Part shown: positions 17,533-22,788 of the stretch, piece after piece
Layout of the letters: each line of letters opens with the position of its first letter
Numbering within the stretch: the first letter of the stretch is position 1
DNA from: a virus
Direction: 5' to 3' (one strand)
Virus record (IMG/VR): IMGVR_UViG_3300034418_003415
Location: 1 to 27,917 of that record
DNA: 27,917 nucleotides
Made by a program: the position numbers and the translations under genes
The notes under the pieces: model-generated
Databases searched by the model: none
What the model was told of the DNA's origin: nothing
What the model saw: the letters and a program-made list of their open reading frames with translations, nothing else

Positions 17533-17750
17533 TACTTACTGCCCCCAAACTTTTTATCAATATCTTTAAGTCTTTTGCGAATATATGCCAACCCAGCAGT
17601 AGCACCACCAACTGCAACAGGTGCGCCATATTCACCAATACCTTTAACGATATCTTGAGCCATAGGACCATACTGCATCAAAAGGTCAGCCGCACCGCTT
17701 GTTTTTTTAATGAGCGACTTGCCCTTTGGCTTTTTAATTCCTTTACGCAT
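17532..17750 (-). CDS. Small protein with KPKxKSL tag and hydrophobic segment (unknown)
   Basis: 72 residues. It carries the shared basic tag (MRKGIKKPKGKSLIKKTSG). An amphipathic stretch and a short glycine/alanine-rich hydrophobic segment follow (about residues 42-57, APVAVGGATAGLAYI), then a charged C-terminus. It could associate with a membrane or with capsid protein; no family recognised. Its start overlaps the end of the 35-aa gene upstream by eight bases. Confidence 0.65.
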   Translation of the reverse strand: MRKGIKKPKGKSLIKKTSGAADLLMQYGPMAQDIVKGIGEYGAPVAVGGATAGLAYIRKRLKDIDKKFGGSK

Positions 17751-17850
17751 TATCCTTACCCTTCATCTTTTTAAGAAGTGTTTTAGCTTTCTTTGCGGCC
17801 TTCTTGCCAGCAGGGGTGTATGGATATTTCTTTCCAGCTACGTTAGGCAT
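17743..17850 (-). CDS. 35-residue Lys-rich protein (AGKKYPYTPAGKKAAKKAK type)
   Basis: A tiny gene: ATG at 17850, TAA at 17743-17745, 35 residues. MPNVAGKKYPYTPAGKKAAK is a typical start of very small basic phage proteins with a G-K-K-x-x-P-Y-T motif. Its start overlaps the preceding gene's stop by one base (TAATG) and its end overlaps the next start by eight, so it fills an otherwise empty stretch exactly, which supports it as real. Function unknown; by composition a nucleic-acid-binding or packaged peptide. Confidence 0.75.
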   Translation of the reverse strand: MPNVAGKKYPYTPAGKKAAKKAKTLLKKMKGKDNA

Positions 17851-18155
17851 TATGCTTTGTCCTTCTTTGCTTTGTTACGCTTTGATATTGCTCTGGCCTT
17901 TGCCCTAGCATCAGCCTTAGATGAAGCACCCCACACTTGTAGAGACTTCAGTAAACGAGTAGGTCTACCCTTCTCGTCACGCTCTGGCCCTTTCATGTTG
18001 CCCATACGAGCTAAGAAAGATGCCCTGCGAGGATTGTCACCAGACTTAACTGGGGGCTTTAATGTACCACCCTTATACGAAGCCCTGCCAGCCGCATTAA
18101 GCCCACCTTTAGGGTTCTTCCCTGCTTTCCTAGTCCATGCTGGTGTCGTTGCCAT
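17850..18155 (-). CDS. Small basic phage protein (NPKGGLNAAGRASY type; DUF6321-like)
   Basis: 101 residues, Lys/Arg/Gly-rich and largely disordered. The segments KAGKNPKGGLNAAGRASY, VKSGDNPRRASFLARMGNM, and LQVWGASSKADARAKARAI form the signature of a small phage family that I recall as DUF6321. It is common in marine phages and of unknown function. The start and stop both form TAATG overlaps with neighbours. The domain name is from memory; the pattern match is strong. Confidence 0.8.
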   Translation of the reverse strand: MATTPAWTRKAGKNPKGGLNAAGRASYKGGTLKPPVKSGDNPRRASFLARMGNMKGPERDEKGRPTRLLKSLQVWGASSKADARAKARAISKRNKAKKDKA

Positions 18156-18418
18156 TATAAGTCCATCCCAAAACCAGTTGCTTGCTCGGTGCTAAAACCT
18201 CTGCTCGAAGGCACAGAGCCGCTAAATGAAACGCCAGTGCCTGTATTCCCGTTATCGCTAAAAGATACTAACGACTTACTTTTCTTTGCCGCCTTGCGCC
18301 TCTTGTTCTCAGCCTTCTGAGCGTCACTCAGCGCATAGTTGCTAACAATGGGGTCTTGACTCGTATCCCTGTAACTCGTCTTAGCTACTGGCGCACTAGG
18401 CGAAGTGGAAACACACAT
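18155..18418 (-). CDS. Small hypothetical protein, first of the small-protein block
   Basis: 87 residues. It starts MCVSTSPSAP, has a Lys/Arg-rich helix in the middle (DAQKAENKRRKAAKKSKSL), and ends with a Ser/Gly-rich stretch (SFSGSVPSSRGFSTEQ). The MC-x start and the low-complexity composition resemble the 70-aa protein upstream of the portal. No function recognised. It begins the run of nine small genes between the two terminase genes. An SD is weak (AGAGG, about eight bases before ATG). Confidence 0.65.
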   Translation of the reverse strand: MCVSTSPSAPVAKTSYRDTSQDPIVSNYALSDAQKAENKRRKAAKKSKSLVSFSDNGNTGTGVSFSGSVPSSRGFSTEQATGFGMDL

Positions 18419-18487
18419 TAAACGTACCTCTGGCTAAAAAAATATTTCTTAGGTTCATCGAGCTTTTTTTAACTATCATGTGAGTGA

Positions 18488-18512
18488 GGCATCCCTCGCG
18501 ACATACTATGCC
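18488..18512. other. Short inverted repeat in the 115-bp gap after small terminase
   Basis: The gap 18419-18533 holds no gene. It contains a 5-bp inverted repeat (GGCAT and ATGCC, 15-base loop) and AT-rich tracts. On the plus strand the repeat is followed by AACTTTTT, on the minus strand by no T-run. I do not call it a terminator for the leftward transcript. Confidence 0.3.
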
Positions 18513-18533
18513 AACTTTTTGACCCCACCCCCG

Positions 18534-18905
18534 TCAGCTTAAGTCTATACTAACCTTAATCTCGCCAGCAACTAAATGCTGTGATTTATCTACTGGCTTG
18601 AACCCTGCTCTGTCCAGTATGTCCTTGCTCGCTTCTAGCTGAACATACTCACTCTTAGCACCACGAGCTAGATTCAACAGCTTAGATGCGGCGAAGGTAG
18701 CGTTCAATCCTAACGTCTCACTCACCCTCTGCATCATGTACGACTGCACATGAGGGAGTCGCAAAGTCTTTGTAGCTGTCACTCTGCCACTCTCACCTTT
18801 GGCATACCCAGCTTCTTGAGCCGCTTCTCTGATGCTACAGCCTGTTGCTACAAGCGTATCCACAAGAGCCATCTGTTTATCAGTTAATTTCACTACATCT
18901 GTCAT
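18534..18905 (-). CDS. terS: Terminase small subunit
   Basis: 123 residues. The N-terminal HTH (LTDKQMALVDTLVATGCSI, then REAAQEAGYAKGESGRVTA) is followed by an oligomerisation helix and KDILDRAGFKPVDK near the end. This is the normal layout of small-terminase DNA-recognition subunits (terminase-2-type). It recognises the packaging site and recruits the large subunit. It is the first leftward gene after the divergence point; GAGG lies seven bases before the ATG. A late motif and two G7 tracts lie in its leader. Confidence 0.85.
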   Translation of the reverse strand: MTDVVKLTDKQMALVDTLVATGCSIREAAQEAGYAKGESGRVTATKTLRLPHVQSYMMQRVSETLGLNATFAASKLLNLARGAKSEYVQLEASKDILDRAGFKPVDKSQHLVAGEIKVSIDLS

Positions 18906-18921
18906 GTCTCAACCTCAATAA

Positions 18922-18942
18922 CCCCCCCTTGTGTTCCCCCCC
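18922..18942 (-). promoter_or_regulatory. Twin G7 tracts in the terS leader
   Basis: On the minus strand two runs of seven G (18936-18942 and 18922-18928) flank AACACAA between the promoter-like motif and the terS ATG. Such runs are otherwise rare in this AT-rich window; the only similar element is the G6/C6 hairpin at 10326-10345. They could slow polymerase, pair with C6 RNA, or form half of a quadruplex. Confidence 0.4.
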
Positions 18943-18979
18943 TTTATCCACTCTCAGCGAGTACCTTGTCAACGCACAA
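18943..18979 (-). promoter_or_regulatory. Late-promoter motif copy 4 with sigma70-like boxes (terS)
   Basis: TTGTGCGTTG (18970-18979, minus) runs into a perfect -35 box TTGACA (18967-18972). A -10-like GATAAA (18943-18948) follows after 18 bases, 38 bp before the terS ATG. This is the copy that best fits a host sigma70 promoter, and it suggests that in the other three copies TTGATG, TTGCAG and TTGCAT play the -35 part, with the preceding TTGTGCG as a conserved activator or upstream element. Confidence 0.5.
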
Positions 18980-19212
18980 AACAATAACACAAGGGTCAGA
19001 GATTGCACGAACACGCACCATGTCTTCTCTCCACCGTCAGTTGCGTTTTTCTGGTAGTCAGTCTCCTTTGTTGAGGAGAGGCTCTGCTTTCCTCACCAAG
19101 CCCCCTCATCTGAATCACAGTCCGCTGTGACCATCAAACTGCTTCCGTCTGGTAGAGACATCCTCGCAGATAGATACCTAGCTCCGTTCTTGTCTGTTCT
19201 TCGGTGCGAGTA

Positions 19213-19251
19213 TGGCTATTTGATTGAGCCTCGCTTTGCGAGGCATAGCCA
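19213..19251 (+). other. Double-stem hairpin in the divergent region
   Basis: Outer stem TGGCTAT (19213-19219) with ATAGCCA (19245-19251), and inner stem GCCTCGC (19228-19234) with GCGAGGC (19238-19244) around a TTT loop. An eight-base bulge sits on the 5' side only. All 14 pairs are perfect. No T-tract follows, so it is not a terminator on either strand. Confidence 0.55.
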
Positions 19252-19307
19252 CGTTCGTGAAGCTGTTTGACAGTCCCATCGGCCGGTGATTTCAGTGGAG
19301 GGCATAA

Positions 19308-19327
19308 GGTGAGGGCAGTTCCTCACC
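19308..19327 (+). promoter_or_regulatory. Leader hairpin before the first early gene
   Basis: GGTGAGG (19308-19314) and CCTCACC (19321-19327) form a perfect 7-bp stem with a six-base loop. It ends just upstream of the SD AAAGGAG and 20 bases before the ATG at 19348. It may protect the 5' end or modulate ribosome access. Confidence 0.5.
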
Positions 19328-19347
19328 GTCAACAAAGGAGAACTAAC

Positions 19348-19743
19348 ATGACTACCAAGAAAAACACAACTAACGGCTTCGTTCAGGACATGATGCGTAT
19401 TCATACAATCACTGACAGAACACACAAATCATCAATACAATATTATCTTTCAAAGTTTGTGAAAGATATTAACTGGAATTCGAATCAGAAAGAACTTCGG
19501 ATTGCAGAGATTGTTGCTATGCAAGAAGAACTTGTTGAGAAAGCTCGCAACGGTGAGATGATTGACAATGATGCACTGTTGAAGAACGAGAATGATATCG
19601 AATGGCTTCGGAAACAGGTAGATTTCAATGACGAGATGGTGACATACTTTACACAAGCGTCACAGCAGTTGTTTCCTGATGAGCATAACAAGTCACAGCA
19701 AATAGCTGATAAGACAGCAGACATCCTCAAAAGATACGCATAA
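19348..19743 (+). CDS. First early gene, helical unknown protein
   Basis: 131 residues from ATG at 19348, chosen because AAAGGAG lies eight bases upstream; the reading frame stays open back to 19267, but that part is the non-coding leader. The protein is highly charged and predicted almost wholly helical (IAEIVAMQEELVEKARNGEM, then NDIEWLRKQVDFNDEMVTYF). No family recognised. It is first in the rightward block and is followed at once by a strong terminator, so it forms its own transcription unit. That is typical of an immediate-early host-takeover or regulatory protein, but this is inference from position. Confidence 0.75.
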   Translation: MTTKKNTTNGFVQDMMRIHTITDRTHKSSIQYYLSKFVKDINWNSNQKELRIAEIVAMQEELVEKARNGEMIDNDALLKNENDIEWLRKQVDFNDEMVTYFTQASQQLFPDEHNKSQQIADKTADILKRYA

Positions 19744-19756
19744 CCTCCCAACAACG

Positions 19757-19787
19757 AGCCTCGATGCTTCGGCATCGGGGCTTTTTT
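19757..19787 (+). terminator. Rho-independent terminator after the first early gene
   Basis: An 11-bp stem (AGCCTCGATGC with GCATCGGGGCT, one G-T pair) closes on the stable tetraloop TTCG and is followed by six T. It begins 14 bases after the stop at 19743. A textbook terminator on the plus strand that separates the first early gene from the next operon. Confidence 0.9.
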
Positions 19788-19884
19788 CTTGTCCTTTTCA
19801 CCCGTCCCAACGGGGCGGCACATCACGGTTGAGTATTTGCCAGCCGCCAACAATTCAACAACAGGCTAAGAAAAAAAGTCTAAG

Positions 19885-19899
19885 GTTGCACTCTGCAAC
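19885..19899. promoter_or_regulatory. 15-bp palindrome on the -35 region of the early promoter
   Basis: GTTGCACTCTGCAAC, a perfect six-base dyad with a three-base centre. It contains the -35 box TTGCAC (19886-19891). Same family as the copies at 330, 11581, 14863, 23507 and 23528. A protein bound here would be expected to block or activate the promoter. Confidence 0.55.
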
Positions 19900-19914
19900 T
19901 AAACATTATATACT
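19886..19914 (+). promoter_or_regulatory. Sigma70-type promoter for the second early operon
   Basis: TTGCAC (-35, 19886-19891), 17-bp spacer, TATACT (-10, 19909-19914). A start near 19921 would leave about 20 bases of leader with SD AGGAG before the ATG at 19941. It lies directly after the terminator of the first early gene. It is overlaid by two dyads: 19885-19899 on the -35 and 19911-19928 on the -10/start site. Confidence 0.75.
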
Positions 19915-19928
19915 GCAAGTATGCAGTA
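19911..19928. promoter_or_regulatory. Operator-like dyad TACTGCA-N4-TGCAGTA, copy 1
   Basis: A perfect 7+7-bp dyad (TACTGCA AGTA TGCAGTA) overlaps the -10 box and the likely start site of the promoter at 19886-19914. A second copy with the same arms and the same four-base spacer lies at 24284-24301, also on a promoter. This fits a repressor operator for one of the small HTH proteins of the early region. Confidence 0.7.
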
Positions 19929-19940
19929 CAGGAGAACACA

Positions 19941-20123
19941 ATGAAACTAGTAGCTAAAACATTTATATATGGTGGCATATCAGCAGTCTTACTGGCATCA
20001 ATGGCAGTAGACGAAACCTATGCACCAATGACTAACGAAGAGTTTATGTTGCAGATAATGCTCATTGTATTTGGCATGGGTGCAACATTCATCGGCTTTA
20101 TTATGCACAGCATGGCGGAGTAA
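19941..20123 (+). CDS. Small two-helix membrane protein (unknown)
   Basis: 60 residues with two probable membrane helices, about residues 6-24 (KTFIYGGISAVLLASMA) and 38-56 (LQIMLIVFGMGATFIGFIM), joined by a short acidic loop. SD AGGAGAA before the ATG. It is the first gene of the operon controlled by the dyad-covered promoter. Small early membrane proteins in phages often act in superinfection exclusion or membrane takeover; nothing here decides between such roles. Confidence 0.7.
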   Translation: MKLVAKTFIYGGISAVLLASMAVDETYAPMTNEEFMLQIMLIVFGMGATFIGFIMHSMAE

Positions 20124-20127
20124 TCAC

Positions 20128-20373
20128 ATGGCAAAGAAGAAAAAGAAACTCAACATCAACATACCTGATGATTGGCCTAGACCTTGGAAAGAACTAGGCG
20201 AAGGTAATGTTACAGCTTTCGGTTATACTTTAATAGTATGGAAGAAGTATAAACGTCCATCCAACTTTAAGATATACGGATTTTCTCAAGGAAAATATAT
20301 GCGTATTTGGTACGGCCGAAAGGTTGTGCATTTTATACTATGCTTTTGCAAAACAGACAGCATAGCAAGCTAA
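20128..20373 (+). CDS. Small basic hypothetical protein
   Basis: 81 residues from ATG at 20128, four bases after the previous stop, with GGAG upstream. The frame is open further upstream, but that part overlaps the membrane protein gene. It begins MAKKKKKLNINIPDDWPRPW, is rich in Lys, Trp and Tyr, and is followed by GKYMRIWYGRKVVHFI. No family recognised. Confidence 0.6.
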   Translation: MAKKKKKLNINIPDDWPRPWKELGEGNVTAFGYTLIVWKKYKRPSNFKIYGFSQGKYMRIWYGRKVVHFILCFCKTDSIAS

Positions 20374-20396
20374 CCGTTCAAGAAAGGAGAACTACA

Positions 20397-21260
20397 ATGA
20401 ACGACATGACAACAATCCAAGAACTAGAAACTGTAAACGACTGGGCGTTTCCTGTAGACACATTTGATTTACATACTGTCACAAAGTTTGCATCAATAAA
20501 TGTACCACCATCAATGGCACGTTGCATTGTACGCACTGATACCAACGAGGTGCTTGGTGTTCACGGTTCTAAATACAAAGCAATACACCATGACGATGTA
20601 GTCAACTCAGTCTTTGATGCAGTCAAACAATCTGGCATATCAAAAGACTATGATTACAAAGTAGAACTGTTTGACAATGGCGCAAAACTACGAGGCACAA
20701 TCGACTTCAATGACCTAGTGGTAGAGCCACAGGTCGGAGATACAATACGCTTCCAAGTCCTGTTCTATAATTCTTATGACGGTTCATGGGCGTTTCAACA
20801 GCAAGCCAGAGGCTTGCGCCTATGGTGTCTCAACGGATGCACACACTCAGATACACTGGCTAACACATGGGCAAAGCATACTACCAACGTCAACATCGAA
20901 GGCTCTGCCGCCAAGATACAAGCTGGTCTTGATGCTTTCTTCAACACCAAAGACCAGTACAAAGCATGGATGAGTACGCACGTTAGCGATGATATGGCAG
21001 AGCAGTTCTTCAAACACGCAATGTGCCGCATCCAAAACAAAACATCCACATTCAAGTGGAACGAGCGTCAGCTTGACCAACTCATGTCATGCTGGAACTC
21101 AGACTCGCAGTCTTTAGGTAAAAACAAATGGGCATTGTACAATGCTTGTACTTACTGGGCTACACACACCAGCGAGTCACGTTCACCTGCTAACACACGC
21201 AGGTTGCGCGAGAACCAGCTTTCCAAAGTATTCAAGAAATCAAACTGGGAAGTTGTATAA
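20397..21260 (+). CDS. DUF932 (phage/plasmid-like TIGR03299-type) protein
   Basis: 287 residues from ATG at 20397, which has the SD AAAGGAG at proper distance; the longer open frame from 20307 is not supported by an SD. Features typical of the DUF932 family are an N-terminal domain with NVPPSMARCIVRTDTNEVLG, then GSKYKAIHHDDVVNSVFDAV, RFQVLFYNSYDGSWAFQQQA and a central RLWCLNGCTH motif, followed by a helical C-terminal part. The family is common in phages and plasmids near replication and recombination genes, but its function is unknown. Confidence 0.8.
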   Translation: MNDMTTIQELETVNDWAFPVDTFDLHTVTKFASINVPPSMARCIVRTDTNEVLGVHGSKYKAIHHDDVVNSVFDAVKQSGISKDYDYKVELFDNGAKLRGTIDFNDLVVEPQVGDTIRFQVLFYNSYDGSWAFQQQARGLRLWCLNGCTHSDTLANTWAKHTTNVNIEGSAAKIQAGLDAFFNTKDQYKAWMSTHVSDDMAEQFFKHAMCRIQNKTSTFKWNERQLDQLMSCWNSDSQSLGKNKWALYNACTYWATHTSESRSPANTRRLRENQLSKVFKKSNWEVV

Positions 21261-21268
21261 CTCAGTCT

Positions 21269-21308
21269 GGAACTGCCACCCCTGCCGTGGGTGAGGGTGG
21301 CAGATTCC
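21269..21308 (+). other. Strong hairpin in the leader of the TTG-start gene
   Basis: CTGCCACCC (21273-21281) pairs with GGGTGGCAG (21295-21303), nine perfect pairs, extended by GGAA/TTCC outside one bulged A. The 13-base loop lies between. It starts nine bases after the DUF932 stop. No T-run follows, so it looks like an mRNA-processing or 3'-end-protecting stem rather than a terminator. Confidence 0.6.
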
Positions 21309-21339
21309 ATCCTGTCAATCACAACACAAGGAGAACACT

Positions 21340-21555
21340 TTGTCTTACTCATTTATCACACACCTTTCATCTATCAATCGTAGTCTAACTATTATGTGCG
21401 GCAATTTAGATGCCAGCAAATCAGAGTTCAGACACAAAGCAAACATGGCTCGTGACTACCTCAAGAGCATTGAGGATACCTATCACGAGGTACTTGAAAC
21501 CGATGCTAGTGACAAACAGCCATACACCAAGCCAACAATAGTGGAGAGTAAGTAA
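21340..21555 (+). CDS. Small early protein with TTG start (unknown)
   Basis: 71 residues. The start is TTG at 21340, supported by AAGGAGAAC just upstream, the same leader type as other early genes. Alternative ATG at 21394 would remove the first 18 residues and has no SD. The protein is polar, with a helical middle (KSEFRHKANMARDYLKSIED). It is joined to the next gene by TAATG. No family recognised. Confidence 0.6.
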   Translation: MSYSFITHLSSINRSLTIMCGNLDASKSEFRHKANMARDYLKSIEDTYHEVLETDASDKQPYTKPTIVESK

Positions 21556-21776
21556 TGTCACTCATGCAACAAAGACACTTTGAATATCTAGCTGATGAGG
21601 TTGCCCCACTTATGGGGTGGCCGTCACAGATAGTAGAAATGGCTGACCGATTAGCTAAAACAAACCCCAGATTTAACAGAGAAAAGTTTCTCAAGCGTGC
21701 TGTTGATGCTTGGGAAGAGGCTCACCCTGTGGAGGATTTAAATGACTATATATCGTATCTCAAAGAATGTGAATAA
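21555..21776 (+). CDS. Small helical early protein (unknown)
   Basis: 73 residues. MSLMQQRHFEYLADEVAPLM is followed by SQIVEMADRLAKTNPRFNRE and then KRAVDAWEEAHPVEDLNDYI. The pattern of short helices with conserved-looking Trp and acidic residues is often seen in small phage proteins of replication regions. No function recognised. The TAATG overlap with the preceding gene fixes the start. Confidence 0.65.
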   Translation: MSLMQQRHFEYLADEVAPLMGWPSQIVEMADRLAKTNPRFNREKFLKRAVDAWEEAHPVEDLNDYISYLKECE

Positions 21777-22029
21777 GTGCTATGAAGAATACCACACTTG
21801 CCAAGACTGCAATAAAATCCACAGTTCTTACAATGACTTACGCCATGACAACACTGATGATGGTGGCTTTTGCGTGGTATGCGGTAGCGATAATATAGAA
21901 ATGCTAATCAAGCACACTGTCTATGCAGAAGTTCTTGCAACTAGCAAAGAAGATGCACTGCAAACTGCTATGGAAATGGAAGAGTGGATTGTACTCGAAC
22001 ACTATTATGAGGATGGAAACAATGAATGA
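21742..22029 (+). CDS. Small zinc-ribbon protein
   Basis: 95 residues with two Cys pairs, CQDC at residues 20-23 and CVVC near residues 44-47, the usual spacing for a zinc ribbon. The C-terminal part (AEVLATSKEDALQTAMEMEE) is a small alpha/beta segment like those found in phage proteins that follow a zinc ribbon. The ATG at 21742 has GGAGG upstream and lies 35 bases inside the previous gene. It may bind nucleic acid or protein; the target is unknown. Confidence 0.65.
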   Translation: MTIYRISKNVNKCYEEYHTCQDCNKIHSSYNDLRHDNTDDGGFCVVCGSDNIEMLIKHTVYAEVLATSKEDALQTAMEMEEWIVLEHYYEDGNNE

Positions 22030-22348
22030 TTTATTTGACACCCCAGCATACAAGCTGGTCAGAGCGAGTGACCCCTCAACAAGTCACGAAGCGGCAGAAC
22101 AGCTAGATGCTACCGCAATGGAACGCATCGTTCTATCTGCAATTAAAACTTTTGGCAATGATGGTTGCATATCAGATGATGTTCTAAATATTTTACCTCA
22201 TCATGGCTACAGCACCATCACCGCAAGGTATAAACAACTGAAAGAAAAAGGTTTTGTAATTGTAGATGAACGCAAACGCAAAGGAAAAAGTGGGCGTAAT
22301 CAATTAGTTATGTGGGCTAAAGAATTTTATAGACCAGAGGAGGCTTGA
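22022..22348 (+). CDS. Winged-helix-like DNA-binding protein
   Basis: 108 residues from ATG at 22022, overlapping the preceding stop by eight bases and preceded by GAGG. The C-terminal two thirds read like a winged helix: ERIVLSAIKTFGNDGCISDD, then HGYSTITARYKQLKEKGFVI, then DERKRKGKSGRNQLVMWAKE, that is, helix, HTH and a basic wing. N-terminal motif SDPSTSHEAAEQL is common in small phage proteins of this type. A candidate regulator of the early or late promoters. Confidence 0.7.
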   Translation: MNDLFDTPAYKLVRASDPSTSHEAAEQLDATAMERIVLSAIKTFGNDGCISDDVLNILPHHGYSTITARYKQLKEKGFVIVDERKRKGKSGRNQLVMWAKEFYRPEEA

Positions 22349-22350
22349 CA

Positions 22351-22431
22351 ATGACTGCGTGTTTGCAGATGATGTGTTCATGCTTACATACATGGACACA
22401 CTTATTAAAAAATCTACAGATGCAAACGTAA
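22351..22431 (+). other. 26-codon open frame with the best SD ahead of the small HTH gene
   Basis: ATG at 22351 has AGGAGG at seven-base spacing, the strongest SD in this operon, but its frame ends at TAA 22429-22431 after 26 codons (MTACLQMMCSCLHTWTHLLK...). A slippery A AAA AAT heptamer in this frame lies at 22407-22413, and the HTH gene is read in the -1 frame. It could be a leader peptide, a frameshift entry into the HTH gene, or chance. Confidence 0.35.
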
Positions 22432-22583
22432 ATCTCAAGAGAGCTTTCGTTTATGCTGGCGTACCTGATTCAACTTTCTATAGAGCAAAGCTGGGTTCAG
22501 AACTAAGGCATAGCACAGCTAATAGAGTAGAGCAGGCTATTGAAAAACTTTCAGCACTACAAAAACGAAACGCCAGTGACTGA
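22359..22583 (+). CDS. Small HTH (Cro-like) protein
   Basis: Up to 74 residues from GTG at 22359; ATG at 22380 or 22392 are alternatives, since no SD sits at normal distance from any of them. The middle (NLKRAFVYAGVPDSTFYRAK) followed by RHSTANRVEQAIEKL looks like a short XRE/Cro-type HTH with a recognition helix at DSTFYRAKLG. Overlaps the next HTH gene by eight bases. Together they are the best candidates for the protein that binds the TACTGCA dyads. Confidence 0.6.
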   Translation: MFADDVFMLTYMDTLIKKSTDANVNLKRAFVYAGVPDSTFYRAKLGSELRHSTANRVEQAIEKLSALQKRNASD

Positions 22584-22788
22584 TACATATCAGGCAATCA
22601 TTAATGAACTGGTGTCTCACAGAGAGAGGCAGAAAATATCACAAGAAGAACTGGCGCATCGTATCGGGTGCGCCAAATCTTTAATTCACAAATGGGAACA
22701 GTACAAACGAGTGCCTTCGGGTTTCTTATTTAGCTGTTGGTTAGACGCTCTTGGCTTACAAATCAAAATCCATAAGAAAAAAACTTAA
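22576..22788 (+). CDS. XRE-family HTH protein
   Basis: 70 residues from GTG at 22576 (coupled, overlapping the preceding stop by eight bases); a TTG at 22540 would add 12 residues. It has a complete XRE HTH: INELVSHRERQKISQEELAH then RIGCAKSLIHKWEQYKRVPS, with SQEELAHRIG as helix 2 and SLIHKWEQ as recognition helix, and FLFSCWLDALGLQI after it. This is the classic cI/Cro-like fold without a second domain. Probably an early transcription regulator. Confidence 0.75.
   Translation: MTDTYQAIINELVSHRERQKISQEELAHRIGCAKSLIHKWEQYKRVPSGFLFSCWLDALGLQIKIHKKKT

Larger units (their letters stand above)
18980..19347 (+). other. Divergent control region without a gene
   Basis: About 370 bp between terS and the first early gene. 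I find no convincing ORF. It holds two strong inverted repeats (19213-19251 and 19308-19327) and a TTGACA at 19267-19272 that lacks a good -10 at normal distance (TTTCAG at 17 bp). GC content is higher than in neighbouring genes. It is the natural place for the first early promoter, or for a replication or packaging element, but no site can be fixed by reading. Confidence 0.4.

Noticed and set aside
19267-19295. Sigma70 promoter with TTGACA at 19267 for the first early gene
   Set aside because: The -10 at 17-bp spacing is TTTCAG and no better hexamer is nearby; too weak to call.
19267-19347. Upstream start of the first early gene at 19267
   Set aside because: The stretch holds the leader hairpin and the SD for ATG 19348, so it is non-coding.
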